DNA from: Lagopus muta
Taxonomy: Eukaryota > Chordata > Aves > Galliformes > Phasianidae
Length of the DNA stretch: 64,000 bases
NCBI RefSeq assembly: GCF_023343835.1
Contig: NC_064434.1
Location: forward strand, 6,739,505 to 6,803,504
Reading direction: 5' to 3'
Shown here: in pieces, positions 13,801-28,800 of the stretch
Position numbering within the stretch: the first letter of the stretch is position 1
Layout of the letters: each line of letters begins with the position of its first letter
Program-made: the position numbers and the translations under genes
The notes under the pieces: generated by a model
Database searches by the model: none
Told to the model about the DNA's origin: nothing
The model's input: only the letters and a program-made list of their open reading frames with translations

Positions 13801-16800
13801 TTTTGATGACTTCATTCTCTGAAGACATTTAATAATAAAGAAGCAGCATCTATTGAATTTTGAGGTTCAGGAGGGCCCTTCACATCTGCCCTTTGGCTTG
13901 CAGGCTGTCATACCGAAGGCCTTTTTCTGTCTCCCTCTATTCACTCATGAGATTACCCTCCTAACTTTCTTTTTCTTCTTTTAAGTTAAACTTAGCAAGG
14001 GTCAAAATTTTGACATCAGTTACTTAAAATACTTTTTAAGAATTAATCAGATTGTTCACTCGATCATCGATGGAATATAATTATTTTTAACCTTTGTGCC
14101 ATGTTTTGGAATTGAGTTTGTGTCAGTGCACGGCTGATTGTCATTTTGTAGCAGAAAATATATACCTGGTTTCAGCTAGGCTACAAAATTCTGCATGTAC
14201 TTCTTTCAGTGTTTATACAGTGGAGTTCAATGTGTGTGCAATAATTGCACATGTGATTTTTAAATGTCTGCCCCACTCTGAATCTTGTGTTTGCATACCA
14301 GTGCATGCATTTATATATAGCTGTGGTTGGCAAATGAATACTTGCTATTAACCTTTCATCACCTCATCTGCATCCTGTTTTCCTCCACAAGATTTAGTCA
14401 GTAATTCAAGTGTCTTAATCAGAAAACTGCCTTAAAGCAATCCTGTGTTGGGCATGTGCCCCTAAATATGGACATTGCACCTTTGTACATTTTTTTGGGA
14501 CCAAGATTAGGAAGAGGCTTAGTTCAGAAATACCATCAGCTGCTCTTTGTAGAGAATTGTCACCAGTTTCCTGTTCTGTTAGAATTCTGTCTCAGGGGGC
14601 AGACACAGAAAGGCTTCTTGAAAAATGAGTTATGTGGATAATTATAGAAAATTACATCTTAATCCTTTTGTGAAATATTTGCCAGGTCAGCCTGGAGAAT
14701 GAATTCCTTGTAAGGAGTGGGGTTGGGTTTTTATTTTGTGAATTCATCTTCAGTGTATTTCCTTCTGTTAGCTGTGCTGTGTGAATGTTGGGGGAAGAGC
14801 AAACATTCTACACAAGCATCTATTTAATTGCATCTCTGGATGCAGGCTGCTTTGTGTGCTTTTACTTAGCATGGTGGATTCCATTTCTTGCTGGAGTGTG
14901 TGCCACACAAGATCATGCATTGTTTGTTTTTGCTCTAGGAATGGGTAGTATGCCAAATTTGTCCATGCCAACATCCATGTCTATGATCACACCGTTAGCT
15001 CCAATGTCTCTGACCTCAATGACATCCGTTCCTCCTTTGGTTATTTCTGCTCCCCTGGTGCCTTCTGTCAGTACCTCATCACTGCCAAACGGAACATCCA
15101 GCCTTCTGCAGCCTTTGGCCATACCTTTCTCTTCAAGTAAGTAGAGTGCAGTCCACTGCTTGGTTTGATGGGTGAATCTCATTTTTTCCCTGGCTAATTT
15201 CAGAGAGAAATGCACTAATATGCAAGTTAATAAATAAATTAATAAACCTATATAGAATCATAATCATAGAATCACAGAATGGCCTGAGTTGAAAAGGACC
15301 ATAATGATCATCTAGTTTCAACCTCCCTGCTGTGTGCAGGTCACCAACCAGCAGCCCAGGCTGCCCAGAGCCACATCCAGCCTGGCCTTGAATGCCTGCA
15401 GGGATGGGGCATCCACAGCCTCCTTGGGCAACCTGTGCCAGTGCCTCACCACCCTCTGGGGGAAAAACTTCCTCCTAAGATCCAACCTAAACCTCCCCTG
15501 TCTCAGTTTATAACCATTCCCCTTGTCCTATCACCATCCACCCTCACAAACAGCTGTTCTCCCTCCTGTTTCTACGCTCCCTTCAAGTACTGCAAGGCCA
15601 CAATGAGGTCTCCCCAAAGCTTTCTCTTCTCCAAGCTAAACAAGCCCAGTTCCCTCACCCTTTCCTCACAGGAGAGGTGCTCCAGCCCCCTGATCATCTC
15701 AATGCCCTCCTCTGGACCTGCTCCAAGAGCTCCACATCCTTCATGTCCTGGGGCCCCAGGCCTGGTTGTAGTACTGCAGATGGGGCCTCACAAGGGCTGA
15801 GCAGGGGGGGATGATCACCTCCCTCTCCCTGCTGGCCACCCAGTGCACACACATTCTTTCCAAATGTTGCATTTGTCACATCTTTCATAACTAAATAACC
15901 TTAAAAACAAGGCACTGATGAGCTTTTCTTATTTCTCTCAAACACTTGGGTGTTTCTTACAAATCATTACTGTATACCAGTTTTCTTTACAGCTTTTGGT
16001 TTTGTCTGTTTCAGTGCAGCCTCATACCGGTTCCTTAGGTCCCATGGCAGGAGGGTTTGGTGGATCTAACATGCAGAAGGCACAGTCACTAATCGATTTA
16101 GGATCTAGCAGGTATGAAAGTTTAGTTTACAATGGCTGTATCTTATACTCAAATAGTACGCCTCCTAAAAAACACAAAGCACTTATGTTTTTAAGGTATT
16201 ATTCATTGATAATGGCCTGCCAAATCTGAAAGTAGATTGTTTTGATCTAGGCAAATTAATATTTTCAATAACTCTATCCAAACTTTCTGAAGTAGAAGAG
16301 AAAGTTCAAACAAGTAAAAGCAGTGCCGAAAGGAAGGTAAAGCACAGCATTAGCAAATATAAGTAAGACAAGTGGTTGTAAAAGCAGTGCTTATGGATTG
16401 ATGTGGTCATTCATTATAGATAGCACCAACAGGCACATAAGAGCAGTGTTATAAATATTTATCTGTGAATTTGTGTCGTGAATAATAGATGGTCATCAAT
16501 CTTTGTCATCACTGCTCTGTTTGCTGATTTTAGAGCTTTGTCACAGGCAGAAGAAAGGGTTTGGCTTTATCTGTACAGTTGGGCTTCGAAGGGGCAACTC
16601 CCAAAAGAGTGCAGGGGGTTCTCAGTTCCAGAAGGTGGTTCAGAAATGCTTGTACTTTTTTGCTGCTGGCACAAGATGTAGGATGAATGCATGTCCAACT
16701 TCGGGCTTCTCATCTGGGCAACAAATGATGCTGTGTATCTTCTGTACCAATGCCTGTTTGTTAAGCTGAGTAACTAACTTAGAGCTCTTCTTTCTTTTTT

Positions 16801-19800
16801 TCTTATTTGAAACTGTGTTGCAGTTCAAATTCTTCCTCTAGTGCTTCGCTAGCTGGGAATTCACCAAAGATTGCACCTTCAGACTGGGCAGTTCCTCAGG
16901 CTTCCAGATTAAAATACAGACAGAAATTTAACAGTCTTGATAAAAGTATGAGTGGATATTTATCAGGTGAGTTTGGCACTTGGTACACATGGGGAAAAAG
17001 CAGTGGAGCAGTGCTTTCTGTGAAAATGAGACGCATCTACACAATTGCTTTTGTGCCACGTCTCCATTTCTGCGTGTATCCATCAGTAACTGCTTAGATA
17101 TTTGGGCTTTGTCTTCTTTTCAAAGAACGCAGCTGAGGAAAGATGTGGCAGTCGTGCAGGCATGGATTGTAACTTCAGGAATGAAATTTAAGGGTGTAAT
17201 TCCTCGTTGACTTCCAGTGATGTCTGTGTTGTGCCACAGCATTGTGGTGACTTGGAAAGACTTTGCACAAAGTTAGCACAAGAGCAGAATTAGAAATGAA
17301 TGAAAGTGCTTGTAAAACTGGATTATTAATGGTGATCTGCTGAGTGGAGATAGATTTGGAGTCAGAACGTATGCCTGTAGCTGAGCAGATTTCTCATTTT
17401 GACTGACTGCTTGCCAACCCTCTGCCTCAGTTTTTTAGTACACAAAAAAGGACAATTTTCTCTTCCCTGAAAGGGACTCTATGCATTTTTATCTTGTTTG
17501 GTTGATTTTGGGGCTGAAGGTTTCGTTGACTTGCCTGAGAAAGGCGTATGGTTCTCTGCTGACCAAAGAAGACTGGCAGTTTTCCAGCTTACCAGCTCAA
17601 ACTTCCAGCAGGCAGTCAGCTGTGCTCTTGTAACAGCTGTGGGGATTACCATAAATACCCCTTTTTTTATGTCAGTTTTTCAGTTTTGACCTTTGAATGA
17701 AAAGAGAATTACACCAGAATACTTACATCTTCATTGTGTACAGATTGTAATGCCTTTTGTTAAGCCTGGAAGTAATGCCAACTGTCAGCGATTAATGAAA
17801 ATGGATTAGATTAACATTAAAAATAAACATGCCCCAGTTCATGACCCATTTTTGCTACATGTGAATCTTTGTTCCAAGTATTTATTAATCTCTTTTGTGT
17901 TTTTGCATGAAGGATTTCAAGCAAGGAATGCCCTTCTGCAATCAAACCTCTCGCAGACTCAGCTGGCTACTATTTGGTAAGTTGAGTTGCTGAATGTGCA
18001 TTCAATACATTTATAAAAGAGAGGAAGTTTTTATTTAATAAGAAATGATGAAAGGACACCGTAGATCTGACGCTGTAAGCAGAAACAAAGCTGCTTCTTA
18101 AACTCATTTGGTGATTGATTTTCCAAGACACTTCAACTTTAATGTATTAAACTTTTCACTTTTTGGACTAGATGGCCCACAGGGCTCTCTTCCAACTCTA
18201 AGGATTTTATGATTCTATTCTATTCACACTTTGTTTTTTGAATTCCATAGAGTAGCACAGATGTTCATTTCAGCTTCCATCTCAGTGGTGGGATACTTAA
18301 GGTGAGGTGAGGATTTGTTTGTTTGAAAAGCAGAATTGTAAAGCAAAAGATCAACCCCTACAGTTCTGTGATCTCATCTTGGAACAGGCTGCTCAGAAAG
18401 GTTGTGGATCCCTGGAGGTGTTCAAGGCCAGGTTGCATGGGGCCCTGGGCAGCCTGGGCTGGTATTAAAGGTGGAGGTTGGTGGCCCTGCATGCGACAAG
18501 AGGGTTGGAGCTTCATCATCCTTGAGGTCCCTTCCAACCCAGGCCATTCTGTGATTCTGAGATGATTCTATGATCTTGTTAGTTTTAAAATATGGAGAGC
18601 TTAAAGAAGGAGTTGCCCATCAAGGTACTTGTATATCAAACAGCTTTTAAGATTTGTCTTTGCTGTGCTGGTGGAAATTGTTACAGTTGTCTGAAGGCTT
18701 GAATAATTTGCCTTTAACCTGCTAGATAAGATAGTTTGGATTTTGCTTTCAGTTATAACTTGGATTTCACGTGTGAACTTCACAGCGACCTGAAACATTA
18801 TTCCTATTTGATTGCACAGTGTGAGGGTAAAAATGGAGTTTGTGGTTGTGTTCATCCACGTAGGAGTGTGGGGAAATAAAGCAGGTACACAGCTACTGCT
18901 TTCCTCCTGGGTGCCTGGTCTGGATGCATCAGTAGCCAGTGCAGGGATGTCTCTGTGCATGTGTAGATTACCAGACCAACTTACAGTTTTGCCCAAAGTA
19001 AGGGATTACTGATACTTCTACTGGCATTGTGGTCTTAATTACTGTGATATAGCACTAACAATGTAATAATAAATAACAGTACTGTGTGAATAGTGCTGGT
19101 CTGTCAGCACAATAAAAAACTCATTTCATCATCTCCTCCTTTTGTTTTTGCCCTGTGGCGTGTGAGTGGGTGCTGGATTTTTTGTTTGCTTCCTTCTTGA
19201 TTGTTTTTTCAATGGCTCATTTTTGTGTGTCCAACCCTGAGCACAAAATACAGCACAGACACGTATTGAGCATCTCATGTAAGTCCAGTCTGAGTCTAAG
19301 GACACAGTTCATATCTGAATCGATGGCTCTTTGAGAATAATGTCTCCTTCCAGCCACTCCTTCCATCCACAGTTCTTATTACTGATTTTAATTTTGCCAC
19401 ATGTCAGAGGAGTTTTCTGTTTGTTATTTCACAGTTCCAGGTGTGAAAATCTTCGGCTGTCACTTGTGAGTGGTGGTGATGTTTAGTTCTAATTATTATT
19501 GCTATTAAAACTGTGCAGGTCATTGGCTGATATTGATGGAGACGGACAGCTGAAAGCAGATGAGTTTGTGTTAGCCATGCACCTAACTGATATGGCCAAA
19601 GCTGGGCAACCTCTGCCACTAACTCTGCCTCTGGAGCTGGTACCACCTTCCTTCAGGTAAATTGCTGAAGGCAGTGAAACATACCGTGCCTTCAACAGAA
19701 GCTTTTTGTGCAAACAAGGTAACTGTGTTATTTGTCTGATGGGGTTTTGTGTTTGTTGTTGTTGTTTTTTGGGGTTTTTTTTTGCCATCTCCAGGAGTGG

Positions 19801-22800
19801 AAAATACTCCGAAAATATCAATGGAACTCTGCCGTCTTACCAGCCTGTGCAAGAGGAGGAGCCACAGAAAAAACAGCCAGGTAAAACAAAGTTCATGGTC
19901 TCACTGTTGATAAATAAGGCTGTCTTTGAAGGACACTGGAACACTTAGAAAGTGGAAGATGTAACCAAATCCCTGGGGGGTTTCATTTCAGGAGCTGGAT
20001 CCCTTTTAACTTGGACGGTAGGAGGGTTGTTAAGTGGCTGTAGTCAGCCTATTACATCTAATAAAAAGGAGAAGGCAGAGATGGGTGCTATTATTAGCTG
20101 TAGGAATGGAAAAGTGTGCTGATTAATAATGTATTTTGGAAAATAAATCTTTCATTTCCAACTGCTGCAGTGCTACTGCAAAATTTTTTTGCTGTTGAGT
20201 GTTACTGGCAGTACTTTGTTCTGGACATTCTGAAAACAAGAGATCCCAATGTTGTTTAATTATCTAAAGACAAGATGTGAGTTGCACACAAAAGTCAATT
20301 CTGCTGTTGGCTGCCTGATGGCAACGGTCTGTTGTGTGTGCAGCGTGGGACTCAACGTGCCTCCCTTTTTAAGAGTGGCTGCTGGGAGCCTCAGTCACTC
20401 CTTTCAGTCTCCTTTTATCCTGCTGTAGTTCAGCTTAATCCTGTTTTGTTTTCTGCTGTTTTTAACTCCAGGAGATCTTACAGGGAACGCCCTTTAAGGC
20501 TCACTCTGTGTGTTAACATTTCTTGCTCAGTGGAAAACCTCTGTAACAAAATATTGACTTCTCTCAGCTTGTAAAAGCTGCTCCTTTGTGTTTCCTTTAA
20601 AATTAAAACCATTTTCTTGGTCAGTTTTAAATGCAGTGTTTTTGCAATTGGAATAGACTTAGGAAAGTTTGAAGGTATTTTTGAGAAGAAAAATAATGCT
20701 AGAAAAAATGCCAAGTGCTTCCATCGTCGTGACCTGACTACCTGAACTTGCCAAAAAGAGAATACCTATCTTTAGTGGTGTAACTGAGGCACTTGTTGGA
20801 GAGCAGTGTTTTGCACAGGACAGAAATAACTCCTTCTCCTTGTTTTAGTGACGTTTGAGGACAAAAGAAAAGCAAACTATGAGAGAGGAAACGTGGAGCT
20901 GGAAAAACGCCGTCAGGTCCTGTTGGAACAGCAGCAGAGAGAGGCAGAACGTAAGGCTCAGAAAGAAAGAGAAGAACAAGAACGAAGAGAGAGGGAACGT
21001 CAGGAGCAGGAACGGAAAAAACAGCTTGAATTGGAAAGGCAGCTGGAGAGACAACGAGAGCTGGAAAGACAAAGGGAAGAAGAAAGGAGGAAAGAAATAG
21101 AAAGGCGGGAGGTTGTTTTCTTGACATTGTTTTTGTAATGCTTTAAGGAATGTGTGTGTGCATGTGGTGTTCACTTGATGGAGCACTCAGGATTTGGGCA
21201 CTGACCTCGACTCATTGTCGCTGAGTGGCCAATGGCAGGCTCTCCTGGAGAGAGAGGATGGCATCTCTGTCTGAAAATAGTGTGTTACAAATGAACAAAG
21301 TGGTCTTTGAATCCAAGACTTTCGGATTCTTCGAAGGACAGATGAGGCTTGTTGGATAGATTTCTTAGTTTTAATTAAAATATATATATATATCTGTATT
21401 CCAAACAAGACTCTACTGAATTGACAGCTGATAATATTTTGCTGTTTGAACTTCAGGCAGATTTGCTTCTGCCTGGTGTCTCAGTGTGTGCATAAGGCTT
21501 TCATGTTTTAGGTAGATCTGTGAAATACTCAAAAGAGGTTAGGAATAATACCTCAGCGTGCTCATTTGTGGTCAGTTTTCTAAGCTAAGTAGATTTTTTT
21601 CCTCTCTGAATTATGCATCTTCCATCAAATTGCTTTCCTTTACCAGGATAGGAGCGTGGCATGAAGAACCCTGGCGGATCACTTCCGCTGTTCTTGGACG
21701 CTGATGTTTATAAAGACATTTTGAGAAAAACAATACATTGTGTTACTGTTACACTGCCTACAAGTTGAGCACATTGTATTAAAGCATGATCTCAGGGTTC
21801 TGTACCTGCGTGGTGATTTAAAGCAGTGTAACTTCTCTATAGGCAGCAAAGCAAGAACTGGAGCGCCAGCGGCGTTTGGAATGGGAGAGAATTCGTCGCC
21901 AAGAACTTCTTAATCAGCGTAACAGAGAACAAGAAGAAATTATCAAGTTGACCTCTAAGAAGAAGAGCCTTAATCTTGAATTAGAAGCTCTGGTAAGGCA
22001 GACGTTTCACTGCCCAACTTGAAATGAAATGCAATATTTTGAAATGTGCAGATCTTAGAACGTAGACTTAATGGTTTGCTGGGAGTTTTACTCTGCTTTG
22101 GATGAGCAATCTAAACTGGGTATTTTTGAGTTCTGTTAGGGAATTGACTGTGTTGTAATCAAACACTTTCTCCACGGACGTATGGAGAAAGGTTTTGTTG
22201 CTGTATGTAGTGTCATTACTCTGATTTCTTTCTAGACGGACAAACATCAGCAAATCTCCGGCAGATTGCAGGATATTCGAAGCAAGAAGCAGATTCGGAG
22301 GACTGAGCTGGAGGCTTTAGATAGAAAATGTGACCAAGGAATTATGGAAGTCAAGCAACTACAACAGCAACTTCAGGTACATTGCTTTCTGTTAAGCTTT
22401 TAATTCCCCTTTATTTCCTGTTTTGTGTTTGGGTAATTTTATGTGCTCCAGCAAGGAGGAACAGTGTATCAGTTTGAATCTGCGAGGCCATCCACGTTGC
22501 AGAGGTTTTTAGGTTCATCTGTGGTGCTAAAGAATTGATTGCATGCTACAACAAGCTGATAGTTGAATGGAGACAGTAGTCAAAACTTTTTTGAACTGAT
22601 AATAGTGACTTCTTTTTGTTACTTTCATGGTTCCAGCCTCAGTTTTTGGTGAGGATTTCTGTGTTAGGCTTGAGGCAGTCAATAGAACAGCTTAGATTGG
22701 AAGGGACCTTAAAGCCCATCAACTTTCACCCCTCTGCTGTCAGCAGGGTTGCCACCCATCAGCTCAGGCTGCTCAGTGCACCATCCAGCCTGGCCTTGAA

Positions 22801-25800
22801 CACCTCCAGGGATGGAACAACCACAGATTCTCTGCGCAGCCTGTGCCAATGCCTCACCACTCTCTGACCAAATAATTTCTTTTTAACATTTAACCTAAAT
22901 CTCACCTTTTTTAGTATAAAGCCATTTCCCTTTGACCTACTACTATCAAACTCTGTAAAAAGTTGGTCTCTGTACTCATATCCAGGATTGACCCAGCTAA
23001 AGTTCAACACCTTCCACTTGGCCTTGCTGAATGTCATTAGGTTCTTGAGGCCAGCTTTTTGAGGCTGTTCAGGTCTCTCTGGATGCCATCCCTTCCTTCT
23101 GTTGTGTCAGCTGCTCCACTCAGCTTGGTGTCATCTGCACATTTGCTGAGGCTGCACTCTATCTCCCTGTCTTTGTTGTTGATAAAGATGTTGAAGAGCA
23201 CTGGTCCCATGATGGACCCCTGGGGTCACCACTTGTCACTGGCCTCCACCTGGACGTACAACCATTGACAGCAACTCTCTGGCTGCAACCTTCCATTCTT
23301 TATCCACTAATAATCCATCCAGCTCTCAAATCCATATTTCTCCAATTAGAGATAAGGATGTGGTGCAGGACCGTGTCAGAGGCCTTGCATACGTCAGCAG
23401 TTGCCCTTGCTTTGTCCACCAGTGCCATCACTCCATAACAGAAGGCCACCAGGTGGGTCAGGGACGATGTGACCTTGGTGAAGCCCTGCTGGCTGTTTCA
23501 GATCACCTCCTCATCTCACATGTGCCTTAACATGCCTTGCAGGGGAATCTGCTCCAAGATCTTCCCATGCACAGAAGGGAGGCTCACCAACATGTAGTTT
23601 CCTAGGTCTTCTTTTCTCCCTTTCTTGAAAATAGGACAGATGTTTTCTTTTATGAACTCACCAGGGACTTTGCCTGACAGTCACAACTTTCCAGATATGC
23701 TGGGGAGCAGCTTGGCACCCACAGCAGCCAGTTCTTCCAGGACCCTGGGATGCATATTGTTCAGCCCCGTAGACTTGTATGCATTCAGCCTCATGAGAAG
23801 GTTTTGGACTTGTTCTGCTCTTACAGTGAGGGGAAGGGGATTTTGCTCCCTCGTGCCCTGCCTAGACCTTTTGGCTGTTCATCAGACAGCCAGAAATTCT
23901 TACTCCCAAAGTTCAGGGTCCTGTCTCTGCTCTTTGCTAGGCCTGTGTTCCTCGAGATCATGAACTCGGCCAGGCCATGTTCACTGCAGCCCAGGCTGCC
24001 CCCAGCCTTAACCTCTTTCATGATCTCTGCGCTGGTGAGCATCAGATCCAGCAACTCTTCACCTCCAGTTGATCTGTCCAGTATTGGACCAGGAATTTAT
24101 CCTCGGCAAACTCCAGGAGTCCCCTGGATTGCTTGCTGTTGCTTTCCCAGCAGACATCTGGGTGGTTGAAGTCTTCATCAAGATGAGAGTCTGCCAGCAC
24201 AGCATTCCCTGCAGTTGAAGCAAGAAGGCCTCATGCACAGAATCCCCTTGTTTAGGCAGCCTGTAGTGGATCCTGACCACCAGATGTCCTTCATTGGTCT
24301 GGTCCTTGATTTTAACCCACAGGCTCTCAACTTGATGATCAGTTTCTGCAGCTCTTTGCAGTCTCTCTTCTTAACTTAGAGGGCAACTCCCCCACCCCTG
24401 TCCTGTTCCTTCTAAGAAGCTTGCAGCTCTGTTCTCGTGATAGTTTCCACTTTTAATAAATCTGTTAACTTCTTTTCCAACTGTGATACGATTTAAAGAT
24501 TAAAAAGTTATTTGGTGTTAATGTTGTTCACACAGGGAGTATAGAAGTAGTTGTTCCTCCTCCCTGTAGTGCTAACTCACATCCATGGTTTCATTAAAGT
24601 GCCTTGGAGTTCTGTTTGAAAATTTTTGCACGTGAATATATACACAGTATTAAAATGTGTTATGTTCTCTTCAATATCTACAGGAGTATCAGAATAAGCT
24701 GACTTATTTAGTTCCTGAAAAGCAGTTGTTAAGTGAGAGAATGAAAAACGTTCAACTCGACAGCACTCAAAGTAAGTGCCTGCAGATGAGTCCTGGTTCA
24801 CGTTGCTGGGTTTTTGTCATTTCATGTCATGCTGATTAAAAAAATAAGCTGTAGGATACAGAGGGGTCAATCCTGCCTTTGTTTTAATATCTTTTCAGTG
24901 AGAGCCACCTAAGAATTGTAGCATCTGTGTTCCTTTGCTTCTACTGTGTTGTGAATAAGAAGCAAACAAGCACATTTTTGTGAGAAACAGAGTTTGCTTA
25001 AAACTTCCTTTCTGCAGACTGTGCCATCCTCAGATACAATGATCCTTGTTACACAGTGTGGTTTTGGTAGCATTAAGTCAGGGGGGTTCATTAAAAGTTT
25101 ACACTGATCTTTGTATCAAAGCACGCTGCAAATTCCTGCCTTCAGAAGCTTGCTATGAACTGATCCAGCATGATACAAAAAACCATTTGTAAAGCATTCC
25201 ATGCTACACGTAATGCCTCCATGTGTCAGGTGGATGTTGGCCCCCTTCTTGGTGCTGTATGCAAACAGGGGGGTAAGTCAAAGGATTTTTGTAAGGAAGG
25301 AATTTGGGGATGTATGTATGTATGCTGGGGAGAAAATAACTTGATGAGAACAGAAAGTTGTTTATCTTCTAATGCAGATGCAGGAATTGCTTCAGTGCAA
25401 AAGAAGTCTCTAGAAAAGGAAGAATTATGCCAAAGACTTAAGGAACAATTAGATGCCCTTGAGAAAGAAACTGCTGCTAAGCTTGCTGAAATGGATGCGT
25501 TTAACAGCCAGCTGAAGGTACGTGTGTTCTCTGACTGCCTACAGTGAGTCTATTTCTTCATCCATGTGGAAAGACTGCTGGCGCTTCCAAAAGGTCTTCC
25601 CAACTTTCAGTGTCACAAAAGAATGACCAGAAGTCTTGTAGCACAAGAAAAATTCATTTAAAGCTATCCTGATGTACTAAAATATCAACATCTAGCTGAT
25701 CATTGCTTTGCATGAATCGACTGTTGCTCACTCTCAACCTTTGCTTTGGAATTGAGGTTTCTGAGGCTCTGGTTCTTTTTTATGGGGTCATACAGTGTTG

Positions 25801-28800
25801 TTATGGGCTACAGTCTTTGAATCGTGGAGTTTTAATTCCTGTTGAAAGGAGCGCAGGGTTTCACAGCACACTGCCCAGGACCCAGTAGCAGACTTAGGTG
25901 TTGTTCTGTAAGTCAGCATAGGCTGCTGCTTTGAGGATAAGGTGGTAAATGTTGACTGCTGGCCCTAAAACTAATTTTGTTTCAGCAGCAACTCTTGATG
26001 TACCTAAAAACGCACCCAGTGCTCAGGCATGCATCCACTTAACTTCATTTCCTGGCTTACTCTCAGTGGCAGTGATGTGAACTGTATTCCTATGCAGTGC
26101 ATTTATGCTGGGCCAACACGAGGGCTCTGCACTCGCCGTTGAAAAGGACAGGGATTGAATTTGTGAGCACTGCTAAGAGTTTCTGTTCTTGGAAGGAGGA
26201 CAGGCTGCATGAAACATCAGTGACGTGCAGTTTGAGTTCCTTGTATGCTTGCATGGCTTGCTGTGTTCAGTGGCTGCATCCACTGTTTAGTCTTCCCTAA
26301 AAAATGTTTTCCAAAATACAGTGCAAAGATTAATTAGCTTTTTATCTGCCTTATCTTACAGTGTGACAGTATGGATGATTCTGTTCTTCAGTGCCTTTTG
26401 TCTCTGCTAAGCTGTCTCAACAACCTCTTCCTCTTACTTAAGGTTATTTTCTAATCTTTGGCTCTTTTGCTTTTTAATTATTTCGCATTTTTTTCTCTGC
26501 TTACCCTTTCTGTTTGGATATGTAACTTATGTTAAAGAAATTTTCCTAAAAGAAAATAGTAGTTTTGTTCTTTCTGCTAGCTTTTAAATCCTCATAAAGA
26601 TGTACAATTTTGTTTACTTGCTTAGAAAGCCAAACTGCAAAGTGATGATAGCTATTTTATTTCTTAATGGACTGTGTTTAAGTTGTTTTACTCAACTGTT
26701 TCTTTTTAGTTAAGGTAACATCAACAAAAAGAGCACTGTCTAAGATGGAAGCAGTGTCTTCTCCTTGCTTTCCATCTGTTGCTCTCTCTGTGTCTCACCA
26801 TGTCTAGTTCATGCACCTGAAGCTGGGAATCACAAAATCATAGAATGGTTGGATTGGAAGGGACCTCAAGGATGATGAAGCTCCAACCCCCTGCCACATG
26901 CAGGGCCACCAACCTCCCCATTTCATAGCAGCCCAGGCTGCCCAGGGCCCCATTCAATCCGGCCTTGAACACCTCCAGGGATGGACGGGGCATCCACAGC
27001 CTCTCTGGGCAGCTGTTCCAGCACCTCACCACTCTCTCTGTAAAGAACTTCCCCTGACTTCCAACCTAGAGCTTCCCTCCCTCAACTTCAAACCATTTCC
27101 CCTTGTCCTGCTGTTATCTGCCCTTTCAAAGAGTTGATTCCCCTCATGTTTGTAGGCTCCCTTTAGGTACTGAAAGGCTACAGTGAGGTCACTGCAGCCT
27201 TCTTCTCTCCAGGCTGAACAAACCCAGCTCCCTCAGCCTGTCTTTGTAGGGGAGGTGCTCTGGCCCTCAAGTCATGTATATGGAGTCAGGCATGTGAATC
27301 CTGAGTTTGGGACTGAAGTGGTGTCAGTGCCCAGGTGATGACATGCCACAGCGACAGCCATGCTTTTAAACCTCCAGATTAACCCTGCACTAAAACTTGC
27401 TTCCTGTTTTTCCTCCATGCTGCTTTTGTCTGCTGGTGTCAGAAATCTGGCTTGGGTTTTTTCCTTCTTAAATCAAAGATATGAGATTTTGTTTCCATAG
27501 CAATCCTCAGTTTCTGTGTAGCATGAGAAAAATATTTTCAACTGAATACATTTGGGAAAAAAACAGTAGCAAGTAGATGTGTTTGAGACTTTCACTGGCA
27601 CAGAAATCTTGTTCATAGGAATTGCACAGTGTTTCTCAGGCACTGTGATTGTGGTTGGCAGTGCTTACTGTGGTGGGAACAGATCACTGATAACTGCTTT
27701 ATTTGCATTTTGTATCAGATACAGAAAGGCAGAGTGCACCTGTAGCTCAGTGTGTGTCAGTAGGATTCCTCATGGTAGTGTGACGTCTAGCTTTGTACTG
27801 TGACAAAATAAGTTCTTGAGGTACTCAAATTATTGCTGGTTTTCTTTTCTGTAAATGCAATTATCCCAAAGATTCACGCCCTGTGTTCTGTGCAAATGTC
27901 CATTATCAGAGGGAGGTGAAATAGGAACTGAAGAATGTGCCCCCAAAAGTAGAAGTTCATAGAGGAAGAAGGCAGTGTGAGTGTTAGGCTGTAGCTGCCT
28001 GCAGTGGTAAGCCTACTGAGGATGTTCTTAAGCTTTTTGATTGAGTTATGGAACTGATCCCTCCTATTCTGCTCAAATAATTCCAGTCTTCCATTTGCAT
28101 GCAGCAATTTGTCGTTGTGTTTTACAATTGGGAACGGAGAGAAAGAACAGAAACGTTGCAAAGGGGGGGGATGCTGGGGGTGTGTTCTCAGCTTTATGGC
28201 ATTGTGTTGGCTTTCAGTTGAAGCCTGCCTCTCCAACAGTGTGTTTTGTGGTTGTTCAGAGCGTGCTTTGCTGTCGTCTTTGTCCTTACACAGTGTTGTA
28301 TGGAAACGTGACGCTTCTCCCTGTTTCCTGTCACATTTGCTGTTTCCAGCAGGTGTTTGTCTGAAGGGCGCTTTGAAAGCCCGAGTTCTATGAAAGGACT
28401 TGCAAACCTGCCAGCTGTTTTCATGCTTCAGTTTGTTTGACTCTGCAGTGACCTTCAAGGACTGTTAAGAACTCAGTGTTACGTTGTTCATTTGTATGGA
28501 TAAAATAATAGTTTGGTTCACAAAGCGTTACAGTGCTCGAGTGCTTCCTAAAAGATTGGTTTCGTTTCTTATGATGTACTTTATTGTGTTTCCTTATTAG
28601 GACCTGAGAGAAAGCTACAGCACGCAGCAATTAGCCTTGGAGCAGCTCCATAAGATCAAACAGAGCAAAATAAGAGAGGTAGAGAAAAGAAGAGCCGAAC
28701 TTGCGCAGAAAAAGCGGCTGGAAGATGAAGCTGCAAGGTACCATGTCTTAAAGTGTGTCAGCATAGCAGTTTTTAGAGCAAAGGAGTGCCAGGGTGTCTT

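Noticed and set aside
23625-24169. Plus-strand ORFs of 112 and 139 codons
   Set aside because: They are antisense to the CR1 endonuclease/reverse transcriptase remnants; the meaningful reading is on the minus strand.
27874-28458. 194-codon open frame on the minus strand, the longest intronic ORF
   Set aside because: No family motif, low-complexity composition without domain pattern, no splice or promoter context; likely chance in the ITSN2 intron.
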